A DNA stretch of 64,000 nt from Suillus spraguei. Taxonomy: Eukaryota; Basidiomycota; Agaricomycetes; Boletales; Suillaceae. Below the pieces are notes generated by a model. It had not been told where the DNA came from. It made no database searches and worked only from the letters and a program-made list of their open reading frames with translations. Every line of letters begins with the position of its first letter. Position 1 is the first letter of the stretch. The position numbers and the translations under genes are program-made. This document shows, one piece after another, positions 23,061 through 33,601 of this stretch. Where the stretch lies: NCBI GenBank assembly GCA_016800925.1, contig JABCPU010000177.1, forward strand, positions 62,001 to 126,000, read 5' to 3'.

Positions 23061-23875
23061 ATGTTTCTTACTACTCTACTCTTGCATTAATAATCATAAC
23101 TGTTCATATATCCTTATAATAGCATATATACCTGCTTTTGATAACTAGGATCAGCTTAAAATAGGCCGGAGATTTGAGCTAGTGCATATACTTGCTATTT
23201 CTACTGATAAGGGACCTATGCCTTCAAATCATCGACATTTATTGATCAGACACCTCAAGTACATTTCACATATATTTAGTATCCTAGGACGAAAGTTACA
23301 GAAAGATCTATCCAGAATTGAGAACTGGAGAAGTGAAATAGATAAGAAATTGAGTGTGGGAAACTCCAAACACCCAAAACATCGAAAATGGTCAGTTGAG
23401 TAGTTGTCGGACTTTTATGCTAAGTCAACTCACTTTACACTACATCTCTTCCACCCACCCTTTACCCTCAGGGCAGTATGTAGTATAGGTTCCTTAGGTA
23501 GTCCACCATCTATTCTACACATTTTTTATAAAATATTTGACCTGTATCATATATAAATGTGACTTTGTGTGAACAGATGTCAATTGTCACTATTTACACA
23601 TATGTTATTTTGCTTGTCATTCACTCAATCCTTGATATATCTTTCTAAAACTTTAAGGCTATCATTAGGGATATATGTGAAAGGCATCCCAGGCGTCTGA
23701 TCACCGATAACACTCTTGATTACCATGTGGGCTTCTAATAAGTAGAAATACCTCCTTTACATCAGATCTCAAGTTTTCGCCCTATATCTGGCTGATCCTT
23801 AGCATAATAAATAAGTATACATGTATTACTATTGGTCTATGAGTAGCCTGGATGATAATAAGATGGTAAAGCACT
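23061..23875. other. Core of the inverted-repeat element
   Basis: AT-rich. The longest frame (23182-23403, 73 residues) resembles no family I know. No coding gene can be supported. Confidence 0.6.
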
Positions 23876-24759
23876 TCAAACATATGAAAAATGTGATTTG
23901 TCTAGTTGTTGCTCCTGTAGAAGAATACTATAGGTTTCTTGGAGTATCTACATGATAGATATACTCTAAATATACATAGGAATAGACCACACACCCTCCT
24001 TGAGGTTCGGTCCTGCAGGAAAAAATTAAAAATTTCACAGGAGGTAAACCATCAGGAGAGGGGGGATGCACTACACAACAAGGTCTTATCCTATGGTCCT
24101 GAGCTCCTGATACATTGTTCATAACATTAGATAGATGATGGGAATCATGTTTCAGAGGCTCTGTACCCATAAATTAACACATGAGAACATATTTGTATTT
24201 TCCTGTATATATGCTATATTTATTGATGTAGGGAGCTTCAGGGGGTCAAATAAAGATGGGAATCTCTTCATATATACTCTTAAACATGGTCTGAACATCC
24301 TAGAACACTTCCCTGTTAAAGAGGCAAAATTGCGAAAGTGTTCTATACCCTAACCTATTTTGAATGGCCCCTGGAGGAGGAGGAGACATACAAATAAACA
24401 AAAAAAGCGGTCTATTGCATTATATTATACATATTTATACCAAACTACTACTTAGATACAGGGGGGGCTTATTGTGGTGTAGTGGTGAAGCTGCAGTAAG
24501 GTGGGGAGGGTGTGGGAACAATTGATATTGTGGAGGTTCCCAGAATGGGCGATGTTTTTGGTGTTGTGGGGAAATTCCCACAGTAGGTGGCCCAAAATGC
24601 GGAGCTATGGAGTGTCAGAATATTGTGGGTGAAAATATGCTGGGAATGATGTATACCTGGGATTCACCAAGGATACATCAACCTGGGCAGTGCCATAGTG
24701 GATGGCTAAACTGAATGATGTATCAGGGTTTTTGGCTAATAAGCCAGTTTGGATATATC
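23876..24759 (-). repeat. Right arm of the long inverted repeat
   Basis: Ends CCAGTTTGGATATATC and mirrors the left arm. The high arm identity suggests recent insertion, or gene conversion between arms. Confidence 0.9.
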
Positions 24760-24783
24760 AATATGACAGTATGGGCTGATACG

Positions 24784-24792
24784 ACTGTAACA
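24784..24792 (-). repeat. Displaced terminal bases of the type B LTR
   Basis: ACTGTAACA completes the LTR that starts at 21691. It abuts a tRNA-like sequence directly. Confidence 0.7.
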
Positions 24793-24860
24793 ACAACAGA
24801 CTCAAAATCTGTCTCTCTTAGACTGTGCAGGTTCAAAACCTGCCAACAACGAGGTTTTTT
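24793..24860 (+). other. tRNA-like fragment (Leu-type anticodon arm, T arm, T6 terminator)
   Basis: An anticodon stem ACAGA/TCTGT holds a 7-base loop CTCAAAA (anticodon CAA, Leu). A long variable region and a T arm GCAGG-TTCAAAA-CCTGC (box B-like 24830-24840) follow. A T6 run at 24855-24860 would end Pol III transcription. The 5' acceptor strand and D arm are not recognisable because the LTR ends here. It is probably a tRNA pseudogene, or the remains of a tRNA-derived repeat. Confidence 0.45.
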
Positions 24861-24919
24861 CTATCGGAACACGCCTTGACATTCACTTATGGATGGATGC
24901 TTCAGAAATTCATCACAAC

Positions 24920-25000
24920 TGGTGTTAACGAAGTGGTTGCCACAACAGAATGAAAATCTGTTTCTCCAGCACCGTACAGGTTCGAAACCTGCCGGATGTA
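24920..25000 (+). other. Second tRNA-like sequence (class II shape)
   Basis: A box A-like TAACGAAGTGG (24926-24936), anticodon stem ACAGA/TCTGT with loop ATGAAAA, long variable region and box B GGTTCGAAACC (24979-24989) are present. The loop would give anticodon GAA (Phe), which does not fit the long Ser/Leu-type variable arm, and the acceptor stem does not pair. I call it a tRNA pseudogene or SINE head, related to the sequence 130 bp upstream. Confidence 0.45.
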
Positions 25001-26151
25001 TGTCTCTTTTCTCTCGTTAACAACGACAATGATTCGTAATTATTTAATAATTGCATCCATTACCATCACTTGCTGCTCGCTCATTCACACGCACGCTTAT
25101 GATTATTCATACTGTACCTGCACCCTCCAACTCATGCATCCGAGTCTGTCTTTCTTTTTCGTCACGTCTCTCGTTCTGAGTCTCTAACACGTTTCCTCGA
25201 TCTCCTACACTCCACCTCTGTCTCTGGTCCCTATAGCATATTCGCCTTGTGACCTAGTTCCTACTACGATCGAATGGCAGGTTTCTGGCAGGTGTCACAA
25301 CGCGGGAAAGAGTGACACTTGTTACACACTATGTAGTAAATCTGTTTACCATATATATCTTGAACAGGTTCAGCCACACACTGAACCTAAATCTATGTTC
25401 TAAACGTCTTGCCGCTGTCAAATGTCAGTTTTTTATAAGTCCGCACGTCAAACTGACCCAGTTCTAGAATCAAATCATGTTCTAAACGCGCCTTCAAACA
25501 CCGCGACGATGACACAAACCTCTGGTACGACACACTGGCAGATCAGTGTACGCACACTGACAACGATTCGGCGGAATGGTCGACTGCTATATATATTGCC
25601 CCCATCAACCCCTATGGTTGTGATAAAAGCTCGGTCATTGTACAGAGCTTGCCAGGGTGTATTAGCATGGGGATTAGGAAGTAGGTCACTTCAAGTAAGA
25701 TTTGTTCTTCAAGTTCTTGCTTGCTGGCGTGCGAGGCCTTCACATTGTGATTCTTCGGCTCCTGAAAAAATGACTGCACCAAGCAACTGCAGCTATCCTA
25801 TGCTCTGGTTATCATCTATCTCATCCTCTACCAGCTGAAGCATGTGACATAGTTGATGTTGTCGTTATCTATGTTTATGTATTCTAATCTAGAAGCATTT
25901 ACTCTGCCGTTTTGAACATATTTTCTGAATGTTGATGTACTTGAACCGAATCTCCGACAGATAAGATTTAGAACGATATCTAGGATTCTAAATGCTGCGG
26001 GAAGTCACCCAGTAAGATCATCACCGTCATGGACGCACAGTTTTGCTTGCTTATTGTTGCTTATTGTATGTTTTGTCTATTATTCGCCTCTACCTACTGC
26101 AAAATTCTAATAGTCACTTGGCTTCCTCACAATAAGCTAAACTATGATTTA
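25001..26151. other. No confident gene
   Basis: A plus-strand open stretch at about 25478-25680 contains CTHTDNDSAEWSTAIYIAP, which reads like real protein, but I cannot name it and it lacks a start. Near 25955-26010 there is similarity to the left end of the window. Confidence 0.3.
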
Positions 26152-27149
26152 TCAGGTATATGTCACAGTTCGCGCACGAAAAACTTCTTGTAGAATGTCA
26201 TCACACCCTCCTAAACGCAATACAGCAATAAGTAATTTTGACCTCCTACCAGGGTAGAAGGAAATACGCACTTCATCAAAGGTTTGCTTCAAGCTGGGAC
26301 GCTCCAGTATTCGGTTGGCATATTTCGTGAATTTAGTGAACTTAGGTCTCTTTAGCTCTTCACCCAGCTTAGACCCCATACCGACAGCGAATTTTCCTAA
26401 ATCCATCAATCAGTGTCAACTTCTTCGGAAAAGGTGCGGCTACTCTACCTAGGTCAGTTTCGGTGACGATCCTAAGCCTTGCGAGGTGCGGACTAATGCA
26501 AGCATCTGCGATGGTGTAATGATCTCCAACTGCGAATTCTCTGCCCTCTTCGAGAAGTCCCTGAACAAATTCGATGCCCTTCAGGACATCCTCATATGAG
26601 CCGCGTCCATGGACGACGAAGTTGTAAAACGGCTCCTCGACGTGTTTAGTATTCGCATCAACGAAGAAACGGACTTTGGCACGTAAAACAGGATCCTTCG
26701 GTAACAGACCAGAATCTGGGTACAGGTCCGCCAAGAACTCAAGGATCACGTTCGATTCCGTGATTTTGGTGGACAAGGGCGAAGGATCTTCCGGGTCAAC
26801 GATGGGTCCCCCATATGTCACAGTGGGCACCTATGGGATATCACAATCGGTGTCCGCAATACACACGTTATGATCATACATACCTTGCCAACGGGGTTCA
26901 CTTTGCTACGAAACCACTCTGGTCTACTGAATATATCAACGTGGTGGCCCTTGTAGGGTACATTAGCTTCGGCAAGAGCTAGTTGGACCTGTCCATTCGT
27001 GTCAGAGACTCGTGAAATAGTGTCAGCAGTTAATTCACCTTTTGGCTATAGGGCGAGATCTATAGAATGATCGGTTAGACGCTCTATCGCTTCAATCTCA
27101 TTGAGTTCCTCCTCACCTTGTTAAGGTATAGAGTCAGCTGTTCGGACAT
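26152..27149 (-). CDS. Glutathione S-transferase-like protein
   Basis: Proposed exons: 27149-27117 (MSEQLTLYLNK), 27045-26884 and 26830 downwards. They are joined in phase across two introns of 71 and 53 bp. The thioredoxin-like N-terminal half has VQLALAEANVPY, NPVGKVPTVTYGG and then ITESNVILEFLADLYP. The C-terminal helical half has FAVGDHYTIADACISPHLARL. These are typical of fungal GSTs, which conjugate glutathione to electrophiles in the cytosol. Near 26400 the frame changes: the continuation KLGEELKRPKFTKFTKYANRILERP is in another frame with no splice sites. This implies a one-base indel or a broken C-terminus. A hexanucleotide repeat lies directly upstream of the start. Confidence 0.82.
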
Positions 27150-27191
27150 GATGTTGATGTTGATGTTGATGTTGATGTTGATGATGATGAT
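27150..27191. repeat. Microsatellite (ATGTTG)n / (ATG)n
   Basis: About five TGATGT-type hexamers then ATG triplets, immediately upstream of the GST start codon, in what would be its 5' leader. Confidence 0.85.
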
Positions 27192-28164
27192 TGAATAGGC
27201 TTTGGGTGACTTCAAGGCGAAAACGAATGCTCATATTTATACAGAAGCCAAGTAGAGCTCTTTGACCTCGTTTATCGTATCGCTTCACAGAATTTCGTCA
27301 ATCAGCAATAGCCGTCCAGGCTGAATGATTTTTAGTCAGTTGCTGACTGAGATCTGCCTGCTGGTTCACGTTATGTAGATCAATATCACGAACTTTAAAT
27401 CAGCAGTTTTGATTCTTGCTTACCATTCATGAGAATAAGTCACCTTATCGTGACAAAGGTACTTAAAGGTACCCGCAAGAAGCTACACACTGTATGGGCG
27501 CTAGCCTGAGGCTATGTAGGCCGAGGCTTCAACGTCGTCATTGAACATCTCAACTCCTGGCACATGGAATGTACTTGGTTGATTCTGGTCGTCCCTCGGT
27601 CTCAGTCATAGGGAGTAAGGTTATCATACGACAGAATGAACAAGGACAGGAAGATCCATTTAGATGATGTTCTCGAGCAATCTGGAAACGCTTGGCACTC
27701 TATTTTCGTCTTTGGCATCTCGGTCAGCTGATTAGTAATTGTTGTCTCCCGTTGTTCGGACTCATGCACCATGTCTATGGACTTGTTCTTTTGTCTCACT
27801 CCTTACAAAGGCGTCCTTTGACTTTTTCCTGATGGATCTATGCTCTAGCAGTTCTGGAAAATACTTGATTTACGGGGCGTTTGCTATAGATGTAACAGAT
27901 GCTACTATGACACTACGTCTAACTGGCTGTGGCAAGTCTTACTCTCCAACTCGCGTTCAAGTTGTACTTCGCACAGCCAGATCTCTCTCGCGGGTGCGAA
28001 CATTCGGAGGATCTTTTGTCGCGTTCTTCGTTTATGATGGTTATGTGAAATTCGGATAGTCGTCAACGAAGAACGAGGTAAAAGATATACACCGAGGTCC
28101 GAGTGTCGTTTACTTTCGCGATCGCTAATAATAAACATGAGCAATAGTTCTCCGTTCGCAAGCG
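27192..28164. other. Intergenic, no recognisable gene
   Basis: A 106-residue plus frame (27739-28059) resembles nothing I know. The stretch probably holds the GST promoter and decayed DNA. Confidence 0.35.
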
Positions 28165-28680
28165 AGCGGATTTCTTGTCATTGGCTGGTTCAGCAGTATT
28201 CAGCTTCCACGGCATCCATTATAACCAGACAGGTAAGTAATACCTTCCTTCCGAGCATCACTCCGCCATCTTCAGAGTCTCAGACACGCAGGACAAGTTT
28301 GACGCTACTTGTTGTGAGTCTGTGGTGACTTGTTCAGCATCAATCTACGACTCTCCCAACCTAAAGGTTGTGCGCGCAGACTATACGTTTGTATCCGACA
28401 TCTCGACAGTCCTTCGTGGAAACAAAGCGGACGTCCTCATCTCTACTGTCACATTTGTTTTCGGAGGCGTAGTCGCACAGGACGTTCTCGCGGACGCTGC
28501 AAAGGAGGTGGGTGTGAAGCTGTTTGTACCCAGCGAGTTTGGCGTGTCACCGGTCTGGGTCATGAAAAGCATGCTTTCGCAGGTGATTGCAGCCAATAGT
28601 AACACTTTATGGTGTATATTCATCCTCCGTTCATAGCCTATGCAAAATCGCTTGAATTGACCGCTCTCCGTATCTATGTA
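28165..28680 (+). pseudogene. NmrA-like / isoflavone reductase-like relic
   Basis: The plus strand keeps an N-terminal Rossmann-like piece (FLVIG ... STASIITRQ, 28170-28230). In another frame follows VVRADYTFVSDISTVLRGNKADVLISTVTF with AAKEVGVKLFVPSEFGVSP (28360-28560), the NAD(P)-binding core of NmrA-type proteins. After 28610 the frame shifts again (IAYAKSLELTALRIY). The glycine-rich loop is damaged and the C-terminal half is absent, so it is a truncated pseudogene. Confidence 0.75.
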
Positions 28681-29531
28681 AGTTTTCATTTGTTGTTTTA
28701 CTCTTAGTATGACGCACTAAACACGATACGTCCATTAGAATGAATTGTTTCATGATTTGGTGTCCTGGCTCATTGAATGTATAGCTCGTACACGAAATAT
28801 GTCAAATGCAAGCTACTACATGAATTGCGCAAAGGTTGTAATAGGCGCGTATTGGTGCATGCAAGGTATGTGTCAGATGTAAAGTGTGCGCATAACATGT
28901 GTTGAATGTAAAGTTCGTAGTATTCCTGCAATGCAATGCAGGCAACCGATCGAGCATGGTACGGCCCATGTACATGTCCAGCAGGAGGATGTTGAATCAA
29001 CGTATAAGTCGGCGAAATTTACACTTGGCAGGTAAAACCCGTAAATGGGAATCTCCTAAGTCAGCATAGTCAGGATAACGTGACGTATGTCACCTGGCCT
29101 ACCCAAAAAGTAAGCCTTATTAAGCTTGGGTGATGACGTACCTCACCAAGTTTAATCAGGTTCGGATTCAGTAAAACTCCAACATCAGCGATAAATCACG
29201 CCCCAAATGCCCAATTTATCCGTCAAAACCCTACGTAGAACCTGTACCCCGGACATGCCAAATGGTCGTAGAACCTGTGTAGCCAGAGGCTGGCCGGCTG
29301 TACTAAATTTATGGAGATATTACTTTCCTCATGAGTTCTCTGATGACCTGCCGCTGTGACGAACTTACAAGCGGCCGCTTTCATGGAGGCTAACCAAATC
29401 ACACGCGAAACAAGCTTGTTACACGGTTGTTTATCCTACCCGCCAAACATTACACGTATTGGAACGTTGAAGTAGTAACAGAAGAATTCTCAGTCGTCCT
29501 AACTCAAAGTGAGGCTTATATCTCCTTCAAC
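28681..29531. other. Intergenic upstream of the carboxypeptidase
   Basis: No gene recognised. Repeated short words (TGTTGAATGTAAAG, TGTCAAATGCAAG) occur around 28795-28915. The sequence before 29532 should hold the promoter and leader of the next gene. Confidence 0.35.
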
Positions 29532-31484
29532 ATGAATAAGGTCTTCAGTCTTCTTCCTCTAGTCCTCGTCATACTCGCAATCCTCGCAGGGCCAGCTGAG
29601 AACGCACAAGTTGTTCTTGGTAGGACTGACCATGTTCAAAGCGGTCCCTTTCATCTCCAGGACGCCGTAGAAGGCATCATCGACAAGGGCGAGGATAAAG
29701 TCCATCAATTGAATGAAAACGGGAAGCAATTCATCAAGCAACACGGTCTAACCTGTAAGTTCATATCCAATTGATCCGGTTTACCCTCACAGAAATAAAC
29801 ACCAGACGAGCTGGTTCAACACCCTCGATTTGAGGACTACAAGCTCAGGGTTAGGGAACCCAGTCTATGCGACCCTTCAGTGCAACAGCACTCCGGCTAT
29901 CTCGATATCACCGATGACAAGCATCTGTTCTTCTGGTCGGTGATGCCCTCTTTTTTCTTCTTTCATTTTGAATTGCAAATCTTGTTTTGTCTTAGGTTCT
30001 TCGAGTCACGTAGCTCTCCGGAAGATGCGCCCCTTATGATGTGGCTTAACGGCGGCCCGGGATGTAGCTCGTCTATGAACCTTTTGTTCGAGCTTGGTCC
30101 TTGTAGTATTGCTGATGAGGGTGCTGGCACGATGTTTAACCCGTATAGCTGGAATACCTATGCGAACATCATCTTCCTTGATCAGCCTGTTGATGTTGGG
30201 TATTCGTACTCCGAGGATGGCAGTACCGTCGACTCTAGCCCCGTTGCTGGGAAGGATGTCTATGCTTTTATGCAACTCTTCCTCAACCGCTTCCCCAAAT
30301 ACGCTACTCAACCTTTCCATCTCGCTACAACGAGTTATGGCGGTACCTTCGTCCCGAACATTGCGAACGTCATCTACACAGAGAATCGACAGCTTCCTCT
30401 TTCGCCCGACGCTAAACTCGTGAAGATCAACCTTGCCTCTATGATGTTAGGCAATGGGATGACCGACGCCTCCGTTCAAATAGCGTCGATACCTGATTAT
30501 CTCTGCAAAGGACCATATCCGGTGTACGATGACCCCGATGGTCCAGAATGCACTGCCTTGAGGAGACAAATGCCGCCTTGTCAAAGGCTGATCGAAGCTT
30601 GTCGCAAATATAACACTCGTTCGACCTGCGCACCTGCTGCGTTGTATTGCTACAAGCTTTACGCTCCCATCCATCGTATGTTTCATTGTCAAGAGATCTA
30701 ATCGCACCTGAACTCGCCTTCAGAATCCGGTCTCAACCCTTATGATGCGCGTGTCAAATGCGATCCTGAGCAAGACAGCCCTCTATGCTATCATCAGATG
30801 GGTTGGGTCGAGACTTACTTAAACGATCCTGAAGTCAAAGCTGCTCTTGGCGTGAATCCGCAGCGCAACTTCGAGACCTGCAACATGGCTGTCTATCGGG
30901 CATTCATGCGTCAGGGTGATCCTATGCACGATACGCCGTTGTTACTGACGGATATGGTCAACAGTGGTATCAGGCTGCTAGTCTATGCTGGTAAGGCGGG
31001 TGAGGCTAAACCTTTTTATCGTACCAGCGCATTTCTAACGCCATTCTTACTTAGATATGATGTGCAATTACATGGTACGTGTGTCATCCTTTGGGTTTGT
31101 TTGTCACAAGCTCAGGTATATTTCAGGGCAACGAGCGTTGGGTGGGACAACTGAACAGCATCTTCTTTGATGAGTTCTCTGTGGCCAGCACTGAGCAGTG
31201 GATAACACTGGGTTCTGGAAAGGTCGCGGGGACTGTCCGATCTGCCGGTGGCGATGGATCTGGCGCTGGAAATGTCGCTTTCGTGACTGTTACGAAGCTG
31301 GGTGAGGAAATCCATACCTTCTCCTGTGTTTTCGATGATTAACTACTTATCTGCTCAGGCAATGGTTCCTCATGACCAACCTGAGGCGCCTTGGTGAGTG
31401 GTGGATACAAGTATCCAGGTCCATTCGCTCATACGTACACAGGACATGATGATGAGGTGGATCAAGAATATCCCGCTCACGTAA
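29532..31484 (+). CDS. Secreted serine carboxypeptidase (peptidase S10), 3' end damaged
   Basis: Exons 29532-29754, 29806-29935, 29996-30675, 30724-30999, 31055-31074 and 31127 onwards join in frame. A signal peptide (FSLLPLVLVILAILAG) leads. LCDPSVQQHSGYLDI, MMWLNGGPGCSS, PYSWNTYANIIFLDQPVDVGYS and the nucleophile motif HLATTSYGG follow. The usual Glu before the catalytic Ser is Thr here. The catalytic Asp (GKAD-MMCNYMG) is split by an intron. After NERWVGQLNSIFF the last part shows three apparent single-base deletions (about 31295, 31360 and 31390). Read as written they remove the catalytic His of the usual AGHMVPYDQP, leaving AMVPHDQPE. The natural end would be IKNIPLT plus stop at 31482-31484. 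The enzyme would remove C-terminal residues in acidic secreted or vacuolar settings. As read it is probably inactive. Confidence 0.85.
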
Positions 31485-31906
31485 CGTATAACGGAGGCAA
31501 CAATCTCGCGTCGTTCGAGGGATTTGAGTCGAACGTTCATACCTGATGCGCTTGTATTATTAGATAATGGGCCTTACTTATCACACTTGTGAGCAACCTG
31601 ACACTAGAGCCCTGATTGGACCGTTGGACACCTTCTCACTGCAACCGCATGTCACGTATAACGAATGTTGTCTAGAACGTCATTTCGATTGAACCTGCTC
31701 CTCACGTTTGGGTCGTGAGAATCAACCCCTGTATTCAACACGTACGACGCTCGAAGGATCCTCGATAAACCTTCGAGGATACGCCAAGTCCTAAAACAAA
31801 GTTAGTGCCATGTTCACAAACTAAATTTAGTTGTGATTGCAGTTGAAATGGTCATAATGCGACTTTTGTGGATCCCGACGATGTTCCTAAGTAATTCGAC
31901 GCCATA
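31485..31906. other. Short intergenic stretch
   Basis: Nothing recognisable. It probably contains the terminator of the carboxypeptidase. Confidence 0.3.
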
Positions 31907-33240
31907 ATGCATACGCGTCCGGCTTGGAATCCATGCATTGGATGCGGTCGTTACGGCGAAGCTGCTGACTACTTTACTACCGCTGTCTACTCAGGCGCTT
32001 TCTCATCGAAATACATTCATTTGATATACGAGGAGTTGACCGTGGTGCGCCAAGATGGTACATACACAATGCTTTTCATAACTGAGTGCTTTGTTCAGCT
32101 CTTCGACTGAGATCTCGAGTTTTGGGTCTCGTTGCACACCAGAAACGGTGCCAGACATTCCTTTCGGCAGGTAAACCCGATGAAGCCCTCAAAGCACGAT
32201 GGACACCATTGATAAATCTGCGAAGGCCAACTGCCTTGATTGGTCGAACGCAAGTTTTCAGTGACGTTACCCGAGGATACAATCTCACCCGCATTTCACT
32301 CAGCTTTTCACGGAACAACATAGCGCGCCTCTGTCTTACCAATGGAGATGCTGTCCTTGCTTCAGATAAATATGACAGGGCTATTAGCTTATACTCCACG
32401 GTGATCGACCTGGATTATACAATCAGATGTTATCTTTGCAAATGCAGCATGGCAAAGTTAGGTAAAATGCTATGGGAGGATGGATTTGTCGATCCACAAA
32501 AGGTGGAATGGCCTTTCACATTTTCATAGACCAATGTTGACTTTGGCGATGCATACCCACTTCGTCTACTTAACACCTTCACGGGTCTTTTGTGCGATTG
32601 AGTGGGACAGATAAATTCCTTCAAAATGAGTCCAGCGTACGAGGAGCTTCTTTCATCCACAACGAAGCATTCAGACCTCCAAACGGAACGCATCATAGAT
32701 GTAGTGGGGATGTACTTCCGCTGCGTCCTGTGTCACACAGGTCGGAAGAGACGGAGGCACTGCTGCACGACATTCAGGATAAAGCATGGGCCCTAACTCC
32801 TTTCGTTCAGGGATGAGCGACGCTCGACAGAGACATCATCACGTGTCACTACATTGCAGAAAGACATCGCGTACTCGCTGTCTGGTATCTTCGGTGTTCA
32901 CCTACCCGTGATCTATGGCGAGAAGAAGCAAACGCGCTGGGGCGTCTCCTGCAGGAGATTGTGGCTCGGTCAGGCGATATTACTGCCCTGAACTGGGTCG
33001 GACAATCGTCCGAGTTCAATAGTTGTCCTTCCAGCCGACACTATTTCATATACAACCCGCCATGCGACTACCATCATTGTCTGAAAATATGATTCTGACA
33101 TTCGTTGCGAAACATTGTTTCTGTGGATTTAACTTGGAACTGTAAAACTGATCACCACGGACGAGTCGCTAATTCAGTTCGTACGGGCAGCGATGCTCAC
33201 CGTTGCGGAGCCACTGTACAAACTATCGAAGTGAAATGAG
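31907..33240 (+). pseudogene. TPR plus HET-like protein, degenerate
   Basis: Pieces in order are: GRYGEAADYFTTAVYSGAF (31950-32010), VAHQKRCQTFLSAGKPDEALKA (about 32125-32195), a TPR-like SDKYDRAISLYSTVIDLD (32365-32415), SMAKLGKMLWED, and SPAYEELLSSTTKHSDLQTERI (about 32628-32700). A HET-type tail follows, DIAYSLSGIFGVHLPVIYGEKKQ (about 32868-32935), then LLQEIVARSGDITALNWVGQSSEFN (to about 33020). These match the plan of basidiomycete TPR/HET proteins involved in non-self recognition. Frames change repeatedly and the core HET motifs are missing, so it is a relic. Confidence 0.75.
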
Positions 33241-33601
33241 AACGAGTGTTCTCTCAAACCACTTATCTGTAGAGATGAGATAAAGGATGGAGTGTCAGTG
33301 TCGTTGATACTGGAACCGCTGACAACCAAGACGAGACAACAAGATTATAAGGCATACGTGTAGAGTCCAAGAACAGAAAAGGCCATCAAATGTGGATGCG
33401 ATGTTGAACATACACTTTCGTAACGTAGAGTTTAAGTCCGTAGGAACTTGTGCCTGCTGTTTTCTAGGCTGTGGGTCAATTTAGTCGATACTGTGACATA
33501 CATATTAATTGGAAATCAGTGTAATGTACTTGTATACAGAATTAAACAGATGCCAGCATCATCCTAACAATGGCGAGATCTAGGCAATTCCAGACTGTAA
33601 A
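33241..33601. other. Gap between convergent relic and membrane gene
   Basis: No gene seen. Confidence 0.3.

Larger units (their letters stand above)
22159..24777. mobile_element. Non-autonomous element with about 880-bp inverted arms
   Basis: Two nearly identical arms, 22178 to about 23060 and about 23876 to 24759, lie in inverted orientation around an 815-bp AT-rich core. The insertion splits the type B LTR. Flanking words CATATGAC (22151-22158) and GATACGAC (24778-24785) may be a diverged 8-bp duplication, which would put 18-19 unmatched bases at each tip. No transposase, helicase or integrase motif is seen in either arm or the core, so it would depend on proteins encoded elsewhere. Superfamily unknown. 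Confidence 0.75.

Noticed and set aside
22767..24170. Near-identical 80-residue ORFs in both arms of the inverted-repeat element (22767-23009 and 23928-24170)
   Set aside because: They are mirror images caused by the inverted repeat. No family resemblance and no start context, so not annotated as genes.
24776..25000. Two functional tRNA genes
   Set aside because: Acceptor stems do not pair, the first lacks a 5' half, and the second combines a Phe-like anticodon with a Ser/Leu-type variable arm.
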